Assembly (NCBI GenBank): GCA_016648135.1
Contig: JADDOH010000132.1
Span: 620,001-684,000 of the forward strand
From: Agrypnia vestita
Lineage: Eukaryota > Arthropoda > Insecta > Trichoptera > Phryganeidae
Reading direction: 5' to 3'
DNA length: 64,000 nt
Position numbers and translations under genes: made by a program. The notes beneath the pieces were generated by a model. The model ran no database searches and was not told the DNA's origin. It saw nothing but the letters and a program-made list of their open reading frames with translations. Below, piece after piece: positions 43,301-55,300 of the stretch (positions are counted from its first letter, which is position 1; every line of letters starts with the position of its first letter).

Positions 43301-46300
43301 TCTTAACTTGAAGACGTTTTTTTTAGAAAAGTGTGACTCGGGGTACCATATTGGTATTGAAAAACGATTTTCTTCATATTCCATATTCCTTTACGATTCA
43401 TGTTATTCATTATAGATAGTCGTAATATAAATTTTACAAGATGATTTATCATTTATTTAATTTCAACAATGTCTCCTTAAGTTCTTATCTTAAGTTCTTA
43501 ATTTAAGTTTCCACGAATATAAGAGGACTATTACCAAACTCAAGTAATGAGCTGTTTAGTCTCTTTATTCAATCTCATTCTATAAAATCACTTTTTTTCT
43601 GTTCTTTCTTGCATATGTTTTAGCCTTTACTTTTATTTCTATGTTTGCTGTGTTCACATTTAAGTGATGAAAAGCATTTAAACTAATTGTATTATGATTT
43701 CTTGTGTATTAAACTAATTGTGTTATAATTGTATTACGTTGTATTACGATTGTATTACCTATATCATGTTATGTGTTTTTCATTGTTTGTGAACCATTCA
43801 AAAAATAAATAAATAATAACTAAATTAGGTCATGGTTGCTTGAACATTTTAGACACATAATCAAGGCAGGAATCTACCTGTAAAGTATTGTGGACTAGCT
43901 CTGTTAAACCCTGCATTTTTTAAGAAATTGGATATTGGATATTGATATTGGATATTACAACAACATCTAATATAAGCCAAATAAAATCAACAATATCTTC
44001 AGAAGATTTCCCGCTATTTCTCAATAAGATACGTTATCAGTGATACACAGTTATATCCCTAAATGTTAACTTATTCATTCTTGACCTACATCTATTGGGT
44101 GTGGGCGCTGGTTTTGACCTCATTCTTAAGTGAAATGGTTCATATAAAATGACTAACCTCATAATTTCCATCCCAGTTATTGTACAATACAATATCTGGC
44201 AGCCAGATGTGCTCTGAGGGAACGTAGAGCATTTCCACTCCGCCATACTCTTCAGGGTCCCACCGCAGCTTGTAGTCGAACCATTTCTGAAACACAGTTT
44301 TAAAGTTTTGATTAAGCCCTTTAATTATTCATATTGTATCGGTATAGATAAGCTATTACAATTGAAGGCGTCCCTATAAAAAGGATCGATATGAAAAAAC
44401 AAAATTTTACAGGAGAGAGGAAAAACACTTTGTGAAATAAATAACCAGAATCTCCGATTTTTTCATTTTCTAAAATTTACTTGCCTTTTATTTATATTTT
44501 CTTTGTTTATGTTACAAAGCAATCCAAGTGACATGTTGGAAACTGTATATCATCTATATCGTCATATTGTTACTACCAGATGAATATAGAGGAATATAGA
44601 CTCTTTTTCCACGTTAGCTTTGTAACTTTTGAGGTCGAATTTTGGCAAGATCTAGTTGAAATCATGGAAAATAACCACCGCACATGGTGCCCACTGTTAC
44701 ATAGATTATTTTAAAATAATAAAATCACTTATTGACCTGATGTACTATACAGACCCTTTTAATAGGGACACCTTCAATTATGTATATCATAACTAGCTGT
44801 AACCCTTCAAAAATGACGATACTTTTATATGCCGCTTCCTAAAGTATAAGTATTCCCTTATTTGTAGCTAACACCCATGAAATAGTAATAACGACTTTTA
44901 TCAAAATATTTAAACCTTTTTTTTATATTTTCCCTTTATATATCGACCGTCAAATATACTATTCCAAACCCTGGCGATTGGAGGGAACATAAAACTGTTC
45001 GCGTCTTTGCTAAGTCCTATATTTACTGTATTTTTGACGGGTAAATACGGGTCGGCGATAGCAACATCGCTATCGTTGCCGCCTTCGGGGTTTTCGTTTG
45101 CTGACTCGGGGTTCAAGCTCCATCTCCGGCCATTTAATTTGTTTTTTTGGCCGTAAATTCAAACTAAATTACGGACGTCACACGAAGTCAGGAGACCGAC
45201 AGACAGACAGACGGACTGACGGACTGACGGACGAACAGACAACGAAATTATTATGTTTGATAATGGTAAAGTTTACACCAATGCGACATTTTAAGCTAGA
45301 CTCATTATAGAAAAGGGAAAATTCATGATCTCTTCTAATTATTCTCATCTATGTAGCTTTGCATCGCACCCCGGGTTCAATACTAAGAATAATGTGGTTT
45401 GAACTTTTTTGTTCTCACAATTAAAATACTATATGCATAAAATAGATTATTTTAATTTTTTGTATTTCTTGGGTACTTACAATGTAACAATTTCTTTCAG
45501 ACATTATTAAAGAGTTTAAACTCAAAATGTACAATTTGTTACTTATTAAAGAATTTACGCTACCGGTTTCGACACGTCCGTGTCATTAAGGTTATCACCA
45601 CTATAAATGTATTTTTTGGTGAAAGTTATTTTTTCTTTTTTATTAACCAATGTAATAAAAATTATATTTATAAAAAACTTATTTAAACCGGTGAGTTATC
45701 TTTAAAAATATCTAACATTTTACCAAATTCAATTTCTCTATCATTTTACACCACTTCTAAAATTTAAAATTTATTTAACAACAAAGACCTCTCAAATAAA
45801 TGGGAAAAGAGCGGTATCTATACATTAGAATGTAATGATTGTGATGCACAATATGTAGGAATGGCTACTAGAAATTATGCAACTAGGATAAGAGAACATG
45901 AATTGTGTTTAAAAAATAATAATTATTCGGAATTTTCTAACCACTTGTTGGTTTTAAATAAAGATAGATCTAAATTTAAATACACCAATATCAACAAATT
46001 TTTCAAATTGTCCGCCCTAGAAACTTAAGAAATAAGCAAAAAATTAAATTCAAATATTAGCATCGTTAACAAAATAATAGCCCCGTGTAAGTCACCATTA
46101 TTAACCATGTTCCCTCCCTCGCCCCTCCCACTCCACAAATCACCCCCGCCTCCTAAAAACACCTAATACAGTACTTTCGCATTTTAGATTAGTTTAAATA
46201 ACGCTCGTTAATGACACGGACGTGTCGAAACCGGTAGCGTCAATTCTTTAATAAGTAACAAATTGTACATTGTAAGTTTAAACTCTTTAATAATGTCTAG

Positions 46301-49300
46301 ATTATTTTACTTATCAACATGACAAAATGTCAGTATTGTTTTCATATTTCTCACAACAAAACAATCACATCTTAAGTCTTGCAATTAATTATACGGAAAA
46401 TATATCAAATTCAAATATATCACTTTCCATTGTAAAGCTAAATTGGAAAGTCACATAAAGATGATTTCTCGGTACGAAGTAAAATTAACAATGTTCAAAA
46501 ATATGACTTTCTTAACTCAAAAAAAAATATTTTTGAAAGATCTTATTATTTGATTGCATAAATATAACGTGTAAAATAAATAATAATAAGATTAACACTA
46601 GACCTAACCTAAACACTAGAAAGGAATCGAATAATCTAGGATGTTCGAAAGAACCATCGTTTGGGTATAAATGGCGAGACTATGCCGCGTCGCGAGAGAG
46701 TTTCGTTTTGACAGATCGTAAGATAAAGAGAAGTAAGTCGCGAGACGACGGCCAAGTGTGCCCAGTCGTGAAATTAACAAGCGATACATGTCGAACGAAA
46801 TGATCTGGCGGAGTATCTAACTGGCGATTTAAATTATGTACGATAGTTTGAACGGTGTTCGTATATGAGTGATATATAGCTAAATAGTGTAATTAAAATA
46901 ATATTTAATAATAAATAATTGAATTCGTAATCATTTTTAATTAATCAATCGCTAATTCATTTCCAGGGTTTTCATTTACCTCCCGCAGACAGAAATCATG
47001 ACAATATTTTTTGCATTTTTGTGAACGTCTAATAATTGTGCTCAAACGGAAGTCTTTTGGTCGGTTCAATCTCTTCCTGTTGGCCTTCTTGTTCAAGTTA
47101 CATTAATCATAATGTTGTGATGTGAACCCACTTGGGAATTATTTGAATTACTATAAATAATGTACTTTAAACTCTCGGCCCTACCGACCTGCTTGCTGAC
47201 AGATTGACGTGACGTACGACTATCAACTTTATGTGACAAGCAGAGTTGACGCAGAATACATTTATTAAATGTGTCGGCGAGCGTCACGGCAAGCCACGTG
47301 GACACGAGCGAAATGTTTATTTAATTCTCCCATTTCGTCACGTGTAACCCTGACTGCCTATGAATGAATCATGTGCGTAGATATTGTAAAGCACATTAAC
47401 TAAACTATTTATTTTGAATGTCTTGACATGAATTCTTTGAATACACAGTATCTAAACATTATTAATCAGTCATGACTCTTCAACACGAATCATTTCTTTA
47501 AAATCATAAATTTGTTTTAAAAATATATTTAAATGTTTTTTTTATTAAAAATCGTTTTTCAGTGCCTTTTTCTTTTTTAAATGTGTGACTTGTTTCTAAA
47601 AATTGGTTTGTGAATTCTGAGAACTTATACGTAAAGGCTTCTTAGGTGTTTTTTTTTAATTGAATTATTTAAACTGGGTGCCGTTTAAGCTGTATAAAAT
47701 GCTCAACAGTCATTGCTATTAAGTTTATTGTATATATACTGAAAGGATTCAATAGCTCACCTTCATCTTTAGAGCTTATTACCTAAGTTGTTACCCAGGT
47801 GTAAGGCAATTTGATAAATTTTTAATTACCTAAAGCTTTAGTTTAACATTTCTTGTGCATCCATTTTGACGTAAATAGAGTGAGAAATATGTTCGAATTT
47901 TATTCGATGGCCCAGTGCTTACAACCTCTATGTGCTGGCTTAAGTGATTACTCTACACAATGCAACGATTACCAATTCCATCGTAAGAACATCCAAACAT
48001 TATCGAATTGTTGAAAGTTGTATATATGTTTCAAATTGTAACCTTCCATATATTAGAAGAGACTATTCTAGAGACATCAGGTTGTAAACCCTGGGCCATC
48101 GTATAAAAGACTTCCATTCACGATTCTCATATAACTTCTTTTCTGTGAGACTTCTGTAATTTATCTTTATTTAATAATAATCCCGCAGTGGACAAATCCA
48201 GTAATTGTGTTCTCATAACAAACTGTAACGTGATGACAGAATTCGGAGAAATTTACGCACGGTTGGAATCCCTCGTGATTTTCGAAACCTCTAACACATT
48301 CCATTACATTTTGGAACACACTACCATACTCTGGAATTAGCTATAACATTCCAGGATCGTCTAGAACAGTCAAGAAGCGACGGGAACAAACTACAAATAT
48401 CGGAAAGCCAACATGTTTCCTATATAAGCGAAGCCGTGTCGCGACCACAGATTAGCGAAAAGCCGTGGCGATCGGTGTGTAATACCAGTGATGCGCAAAT
48501 CAATTAAGCGAAATACTTACTTACGTGCAATATATCAACAGCAATTTCTCAAAAGAGTCACCCAGCGACTATAAAAAGTTTATAGACGAGTGATAAATAG
48601 CAAAATAGTTAAGTGACTTTTTTAAATTAATAATTAATTAATCATTAATTGTTAATCGCTTATTAATTTCCAGTGTTTCCATTTGCCTCCCAAAGCCACG
48701 ACCCGTGACAGCACATTTAAAAATTTTCTTCTCACCTGTTCCACCCACAAGTTGGTGGTCATGACCTGATTCTTCAGGTTGACCTCCATGAGCTGGCTCA
48801 GCTTCAGGCCCAGCCAGACGGTCAGCGTCTCGGTGTTGTTGATGACCGGTCTGATGAGGCGGTTGTAGTTGCTCAGCAGGTCATCGTACAGCCGCTTAGC
48901 GTCTGGGTTGGCTTCGATGTTCTTCACGGTGGCCGCTACAAATTTCCGTATAGGAATGGTCATTTCATCATTCAGATGGTCTCGTGTAATATACCAAGAC
49001 AAACGAGACATCACGAAGGGTTCTTTGCAGGGACCCACAGAAATAACTATGCATTAAATTCACCCTTAACACGCATGCATCGCCTTGGAAACAAATTCTC
49101 GAAATTCGTAGACATTCTTCGCTGTAGGAACATACCCGAACTAAAGAATTACTAAGACTTAGAATATGACAGTAGAAATAATTACAGTTTAATGGACTAT
49201 GGAAGTGTCTTGATTTTCTTTAATTTGCCTTTTAAATATGTTTATATTTTTAATTTTTTTTTTCTTCTCATCTTATTTATCTGATATATTGGTTAAATTA

Positions 49301-52300
49301 TCTTTATTTTATTTTATGTTTTATTTGTTAAAGGTTTTCAATTATTACTGTTCGCCTTTTCCTAATCGCTGTTTATGTATATTGTTAATTTCTCTTAAAT
49401 ATGTTTTATTTCTATTATTTATTTTTTAATTATTTACTTTAAAATGCTTTTTGTGTTAGGTTTATAAAAAATCCTTGTAACTTTATTATATTGTAAAAGC
49501 CCACCAGGGCGTTGAATAAGAAAGACAATCGAATAAGTATGTGTAAGCCCTGCGTACGAGGCACATTGTTTCGTTGCGTTGGTGTTTATACCCATAAACA
49601 CCAACACATCTAAAAAAAACGTGCATCGTACACACCGCTTTCACATGCTAATTCGATCGTCATTCTTAAATGGAAAGAGGTCTTATATAATAATTTGAAC
49701 TGTTTTGATTTACACTTGCAGGGGCAATGCCCCAGTTGCATCAATAAGCCCATTGTCCAGCAGTTACCGCAGCATCAGCAGTAGGTACCTGGTGCAACTG
49801 TGCATGGACCCAGTCCAGCGCTGCCTCCTCGCCGGTACCCCTTCCCTGTCTCCTTCGTGTAAATAAAGAATACACCATCGACCGAAGTTCTTTCACTCTA
49901 CTACCTGCCATCGCTCCTCAAACATTTAGTTGAACCACAGTATAGTAAAGTATACAGTATGTTGTCTCGGCAGTGTCCTTGAAATAAATACCTACGGCCG
50001 CTTGGTAGTTAAACACGCACCAGGGCTGCTCATTAACTAACTCATTAAGGTTTGGGGTGCCATAAATTCACGTAAATGTATGCGCGGGAGCGTCTCACAC
50101 TGCTTGCGTCCGTACGTTACTGCAGCCCTGAGGCGACCGCGCATACCGAAGTACACCGAGATTTCGAAGGGCGTCGTTTCGGCTGTTTTTATGAAGATGT
50201 AATGCTGTTTGTTTACTATACTGTGGTTGAACTTTGTAATGCACAAACGTTGAGTTAAATTTATCACAACCATAGTTACGAGAGGAGCGGTATTCTTCCA
50301 TGTTCCGAGAAATAGAGCATCCCATACACAAAATACATTTTTATATCGCGCATGCAAAGCTTTCAATAATAATTGTATCGTTATTGACTTCCTCAACATT
50401 GGTCTTACTGAATTTAAAAGAATGTTTTAGATAAAATGTACTAAATCGACTTTGACCAATCACTCGCTATATCTAATCTTTTCTTCCTCCACCTCTTTCC
50501 TGACTCTACCTCCTCATCCTTTTTCACCCATTATTTAACTCATTTCTTAATATACTTTTTTTTTACTCCCTTTATATTAACTCGTGGCGTCTGCTTGCTT
50601 GCCGGCTTGCCGTCAAAAAAAACTTTGGGTCGATTTTTGACCCTTTTCCCGTGATCCAAGCGAGCTGAAACTTGGCAAGTAGACTCGTGGCGACGATCAA
50701 GAAGATATATCAAATTTTCGTTAAAAAAATTAATAATTATAGTATAATTTCGAATTTTTAGAAATTTTATTGTTTTTTTCAAATTGGAATCATTAGAAAA
50801 GTTAGATTAGCAACGGCGGCGGCGGCCCGATAACGTCGCGGAATATTTTCTAAATTTGAATTACTCCGTCGGTACCTATACAAATAAATTGACTGACAAA
50901 TGTTTTTAAAATTCAATCTTCAAAGCATGAAGTGTCTTATCAAAGCTCAAAACATCTGACATTTTAGAAATATATTTAATTACTGAAAGTTTAGTGTTAT
51001 GTTATACGTTTTAATTCGTCTTTAATTGTTGTTATATTTTACAAAAAAAGGGAGTATAATAAAAACTTGGTTTTTATGGGTTACTTTTTTCACATTCAAT
51101 CACTTACCATTATTCAGTCTTAACATTGTTTGTTGCTTACTACTATTCCATTAATTAATTCAAAATAATTAACTTAATCTTAATCTTATCTAACTTTGTT
51201 CTTAACATCAGTGAAACTTTTTAATTGGTCTATGAAATGAACACTATGCTTTTACATTATATGTTTAAAAAACTGTTAAGATTCCTTAATAAATAAATAA
51301 AAAATAAATAAAAATTAACTCAACGCATGTGCATTACAAAGTTCAATTTGGTATGAATCAAAAGGTTGCACCGAAAAGTAACTGCCGTATCTATCAATTA
51401 TATTAATTTTAACTGATTTATAGGACTATTAATTTATTAGGTATCAAATAATAATGATTTCGTTGTCGGTCGCAACTTCCTAGAATTTATTAAAATTTAA
51501 TTTTGTTTTCAAAATTAGCATTTTTTCAAACTAAAATCATTTTTGATGTGTAACATGCTTACGCTCGGTTCATGAGAAGCCGTAGATTTCTTTACCGACT
51601 CGTCCAAACTGCTTGCTCGAGCCGCAGACTTATTTATCGCTCAGTAACGAGTCGTTACTGAGAAAAGATGTTAAGATATACATCATTTGTGACTACCGTA
51701 AGACTCTCTCAATTTTTTTCAAAATTAGGATAATTTATGTTGTGAACAGATGTGTTTATTATCGTTGGGATTTTGTTCCAAACAAGACAATAAAAAAACT
51801 AACCCATAAAAACCAAGTTTTTATTATACTCCCTTTCTCATTTACTAGTTGAAACAGGTTTCGTGCCGGGAGTAATAAAAAATTTCGAAAATTCAAAATT
51901 ACACTATAATTATTTAAAAAATTTAAACGAACATTAGTTAGATAATTTTTATCGTCGCCACGAGTCTGCCTGCAAAGTTTCAGCTCGATTGGATCACAGG
52001 AAAAGGGTTAAAAATCGATCCAAAGTTTTTTCGGCAGACAAGCAGACGCTACGAGTTAAAAGATAGGGAGTAAAAAAGTAACCCATAAAAACCAAGTTTT
52101 TATTATACTCCCTTTCTTTGTAAAATATAACAACAATTAAAGACGAATTAAAACATATAACATAACACTAAACTTACAGTAATTTAATATATTTCTAAAA
52201 TATCAGATGTTTTGAGCTTTGATAAGACACTTCATGCTTTGAAGATTAAGTAATTCAAATTTAGAAAATATTCCGCGACGTTATCGGGCCGCCGTAATCA

Positions 52301-55300
52301 AACTTTTCTAATGATTCCAATTTGAAAAAAACAATAAAATTTCTAAAAATCCGAAATTATACTCTAATTATTAATTTTTTTTAACAAAAATTTGATAGAT
52401 CTTCTTAATCGTCGCCACGAGTTTACTTGCCAAGTTTCAACTCGATTGAATCACGGGAAAAGAGTCAAAAATCGATCCAAAGTTTTTGTTGACGGCAAGC
52501 AAGCAGACGCCACGAGTTTATATAAAGGGAGTAAAAAGAGAATGACCCAAGTACGAATATTTTGATAATATATGATAAATACAGAAAATTTTATAAATTC
52601 CAACCAATAAATAATTAAGTAATAATAATTGAAAAAATAACCCATAAAAACATATTTTTCATTGCAAAGCTTTTATAAAATAACAATTATTATTAAAAAA
52701 ATTATTTTAAAGAGTAATAACCAGCTTTTATTTTGTAGCATTTTTTTAAATAAAGAGATAAATTCTAAAAAGTCCATGATTTTAATAATTTCAGAATATT
52801 ACAAGATAGTGGGTACTTCCCCGAGCATCTGAGATAAATTTGCATTTTTTGTGTGCTTGTGTGTGTGACCCAAAATGTGTATAAGATTGTATTGTCATCG
52901 ATGTGCAAAATTTTGCAATACAATGTGCACTTTCAAGATTTTTCCTCTTTCAAGACCGACGGTGAAGTTAATGTAAAGGATCTTTAAAAATATACTTGAG
53001 GCAGTGCTTGTTCATCCTAAAAGATTACATTTTATTTTATTAAAGGAGATAAAAATCAATTGAGCGAAAACGCTTCATTGTCCGATATACATACCACATT
53101 AGACTGGGCATTTGTACAAATCACTCGTTGATGCTAGAGGACAAGCATATCAGTTATGCCACTTGCTGTCTGACGCATCGCACGTCGTGTGGTTTCCTGT
53201 TACTATTCTTGCCGGTTATTACTATAGTAAAATGTATTTTTATGGTGCATTAAATTACTATTGTTATGTGATTCTTAGTACTTCTTATAGTTCAATGTAC
53301 GTCTTAAATACATAATTATGCATAGTAATTACAGAGAAATTGTTTTTTCGATATGTTATGCTTCTTCTTCTTCTTCTAACCCTTATCCTATTGGGTCGAG
53401 GTCCCTGCACCGCATAGAATGTTCCAACTCTTCCTATCTTTGGCTTCTCTCTCCACGTCAGCCCAATTTCGTTGCAACCTCGCTTCGCAGCAGTCCTCCG
53501 ACTGTTTCCGCCAGCTCCTCCTAGAACGATCCTTTGATCTTCTGCCTTCTGGTCTTGCCTGGAATATCCGCTTTGGCAGTCTATCTGCCGACATCCGCAA
53601 GATATGTCACAGCCACCGTAGCTGTGATTTCTCGATGAATGTCAGTAAGGGTTCCACTTTGAGACATTATTTATACGTGCATGATAATTGTAATGAGAGT
53701 ATGAGTGAGTGAATGAGTATAAATAGGGATGCGTCATATTGACGCGCTCTTTTAAAACTACACTTGTTGACAGTCTTTTGTTTAATAAACTTGTCAGTAA
53801 CAACTTGTTAAGCTCCCTATAAACCGTATTAATATTGTCGCTACTAATATTACAAGTAAATAAATTTTATTCAAGGGGAACATCGAGTTTATCTGGATTC
53901 CCGATTTCGTACAAATTCATTTCAACTCCTAAATTTAAAGGACAAGAACATTACAACTGGCGCAGCCGGATATTACAACCGGCACAGAGGAATATCACGA
54001 TAATAGTAATATTATATTTTATAATAATCATAATAACAAAACACCTCATAATTTTTAAAAATACACCACACGGACGTTAGACAAAATGTTGGATTTGTCG
54101 GAAAGTTTTACGCGCCTAGGAAATCTGATAACTTTTAAAATTAGTTAACACTTATATTTGATTATGGAATACAATAATTCTTAAAAATACTAGCTAATTC
54201 TTAAAAAAATGAATGATAACATCTTCATGAATATAAACACCAATCATGTTCAATACTTATTCCCAAATTCAAAAATGACGTACTTTTATTATACATTACG
54301 GCCGCCAGTCGAGGCTGTGAGTATAATAATATCTAGATAAGCATAGCATCTTAATGATGATTATGTCATTGTCACATTGTAACGTTTGTGATAGATATAC
54401 TTGATATAACGCATTATTATTTGAGCTGTCTGGTAACGTTAGTGACGGACACTGTTTTATATTATTATCTGTGCCATCTTTTGTTAGTGACGGACTTTGA
54501 TGCATAGAGAATTAAATATTTTGATTAGTGATTAATACCAATGACGAATGCGATATGGTAATGGATGCTCTTATATGTTTTAATTTTCAGTAAACTGAAA
54601 TATTTTTAAAAAATCTAAATATTAAAAAAAAATCTGATTCAAAGTATTTTATAAAAAAACATCTTAATGCTTTTTCATTAAATACTTCGAATTAGATTGT
54701 TATTAAATAAAATGAAAACATCGACTAATCAATGTTTTCATTTTATTTAATAATATTTTTGAAATCTTATTAATTTTGAAAATAGTATGAGATCAGGTAT
54801 TGAATAGGATGATACGAACGGATATTAGAAATTATTATTATTGGGGATTTCATTACTCACAATCATTTATGATATATTAACAGTAGGTAATGCTCCATTT
54901 TCGCTTACTCGCATTTTGAGAAAATGGAAGATTCAAAGTGCTTAATATAAAAATAAGTTTAGGTATATTTGTTTTCATTCTGACACACGAAAGTGTTAAT
55001 TTATTCCCCTACCCATTGCATTTTTGTATAACGTTGTAACATTTATTTAAAGTGCATTATCATCTTAGTGAAATTTTTATTTATATATATAATAGGTTAT
55101 TTAAGTAGTGTGAATAAACACCACCATACATTTATATTTATATATTAAAGTTTATATATTGCTAACAAAAAAATTGCTAGCAGTAGTCAATTGAAAGATT
55201 ACTAGTATTTGTCAAATTGGACTTAAAAGTTGATTTTTATTTCTTTTGATTGTTGTTTGAGTGAGATAACTAACTGTTATGTAACATTTTTATTATATTA

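Noticed and set aside
45500..45589. Canonical hammerhead in the Penelope terminal repeat
   Set aside because: ATGACACGGACGTGTCGAAAC looks similar, but the stem would use the G and A of the core, so the standard hammerhead fold is not satisfied.
50037..50399. 120-codon minus-strand frame as a gene
   Set aside because: No domain or splice context; the phrase in its second half looks repeat-borne. Left as unassigned.
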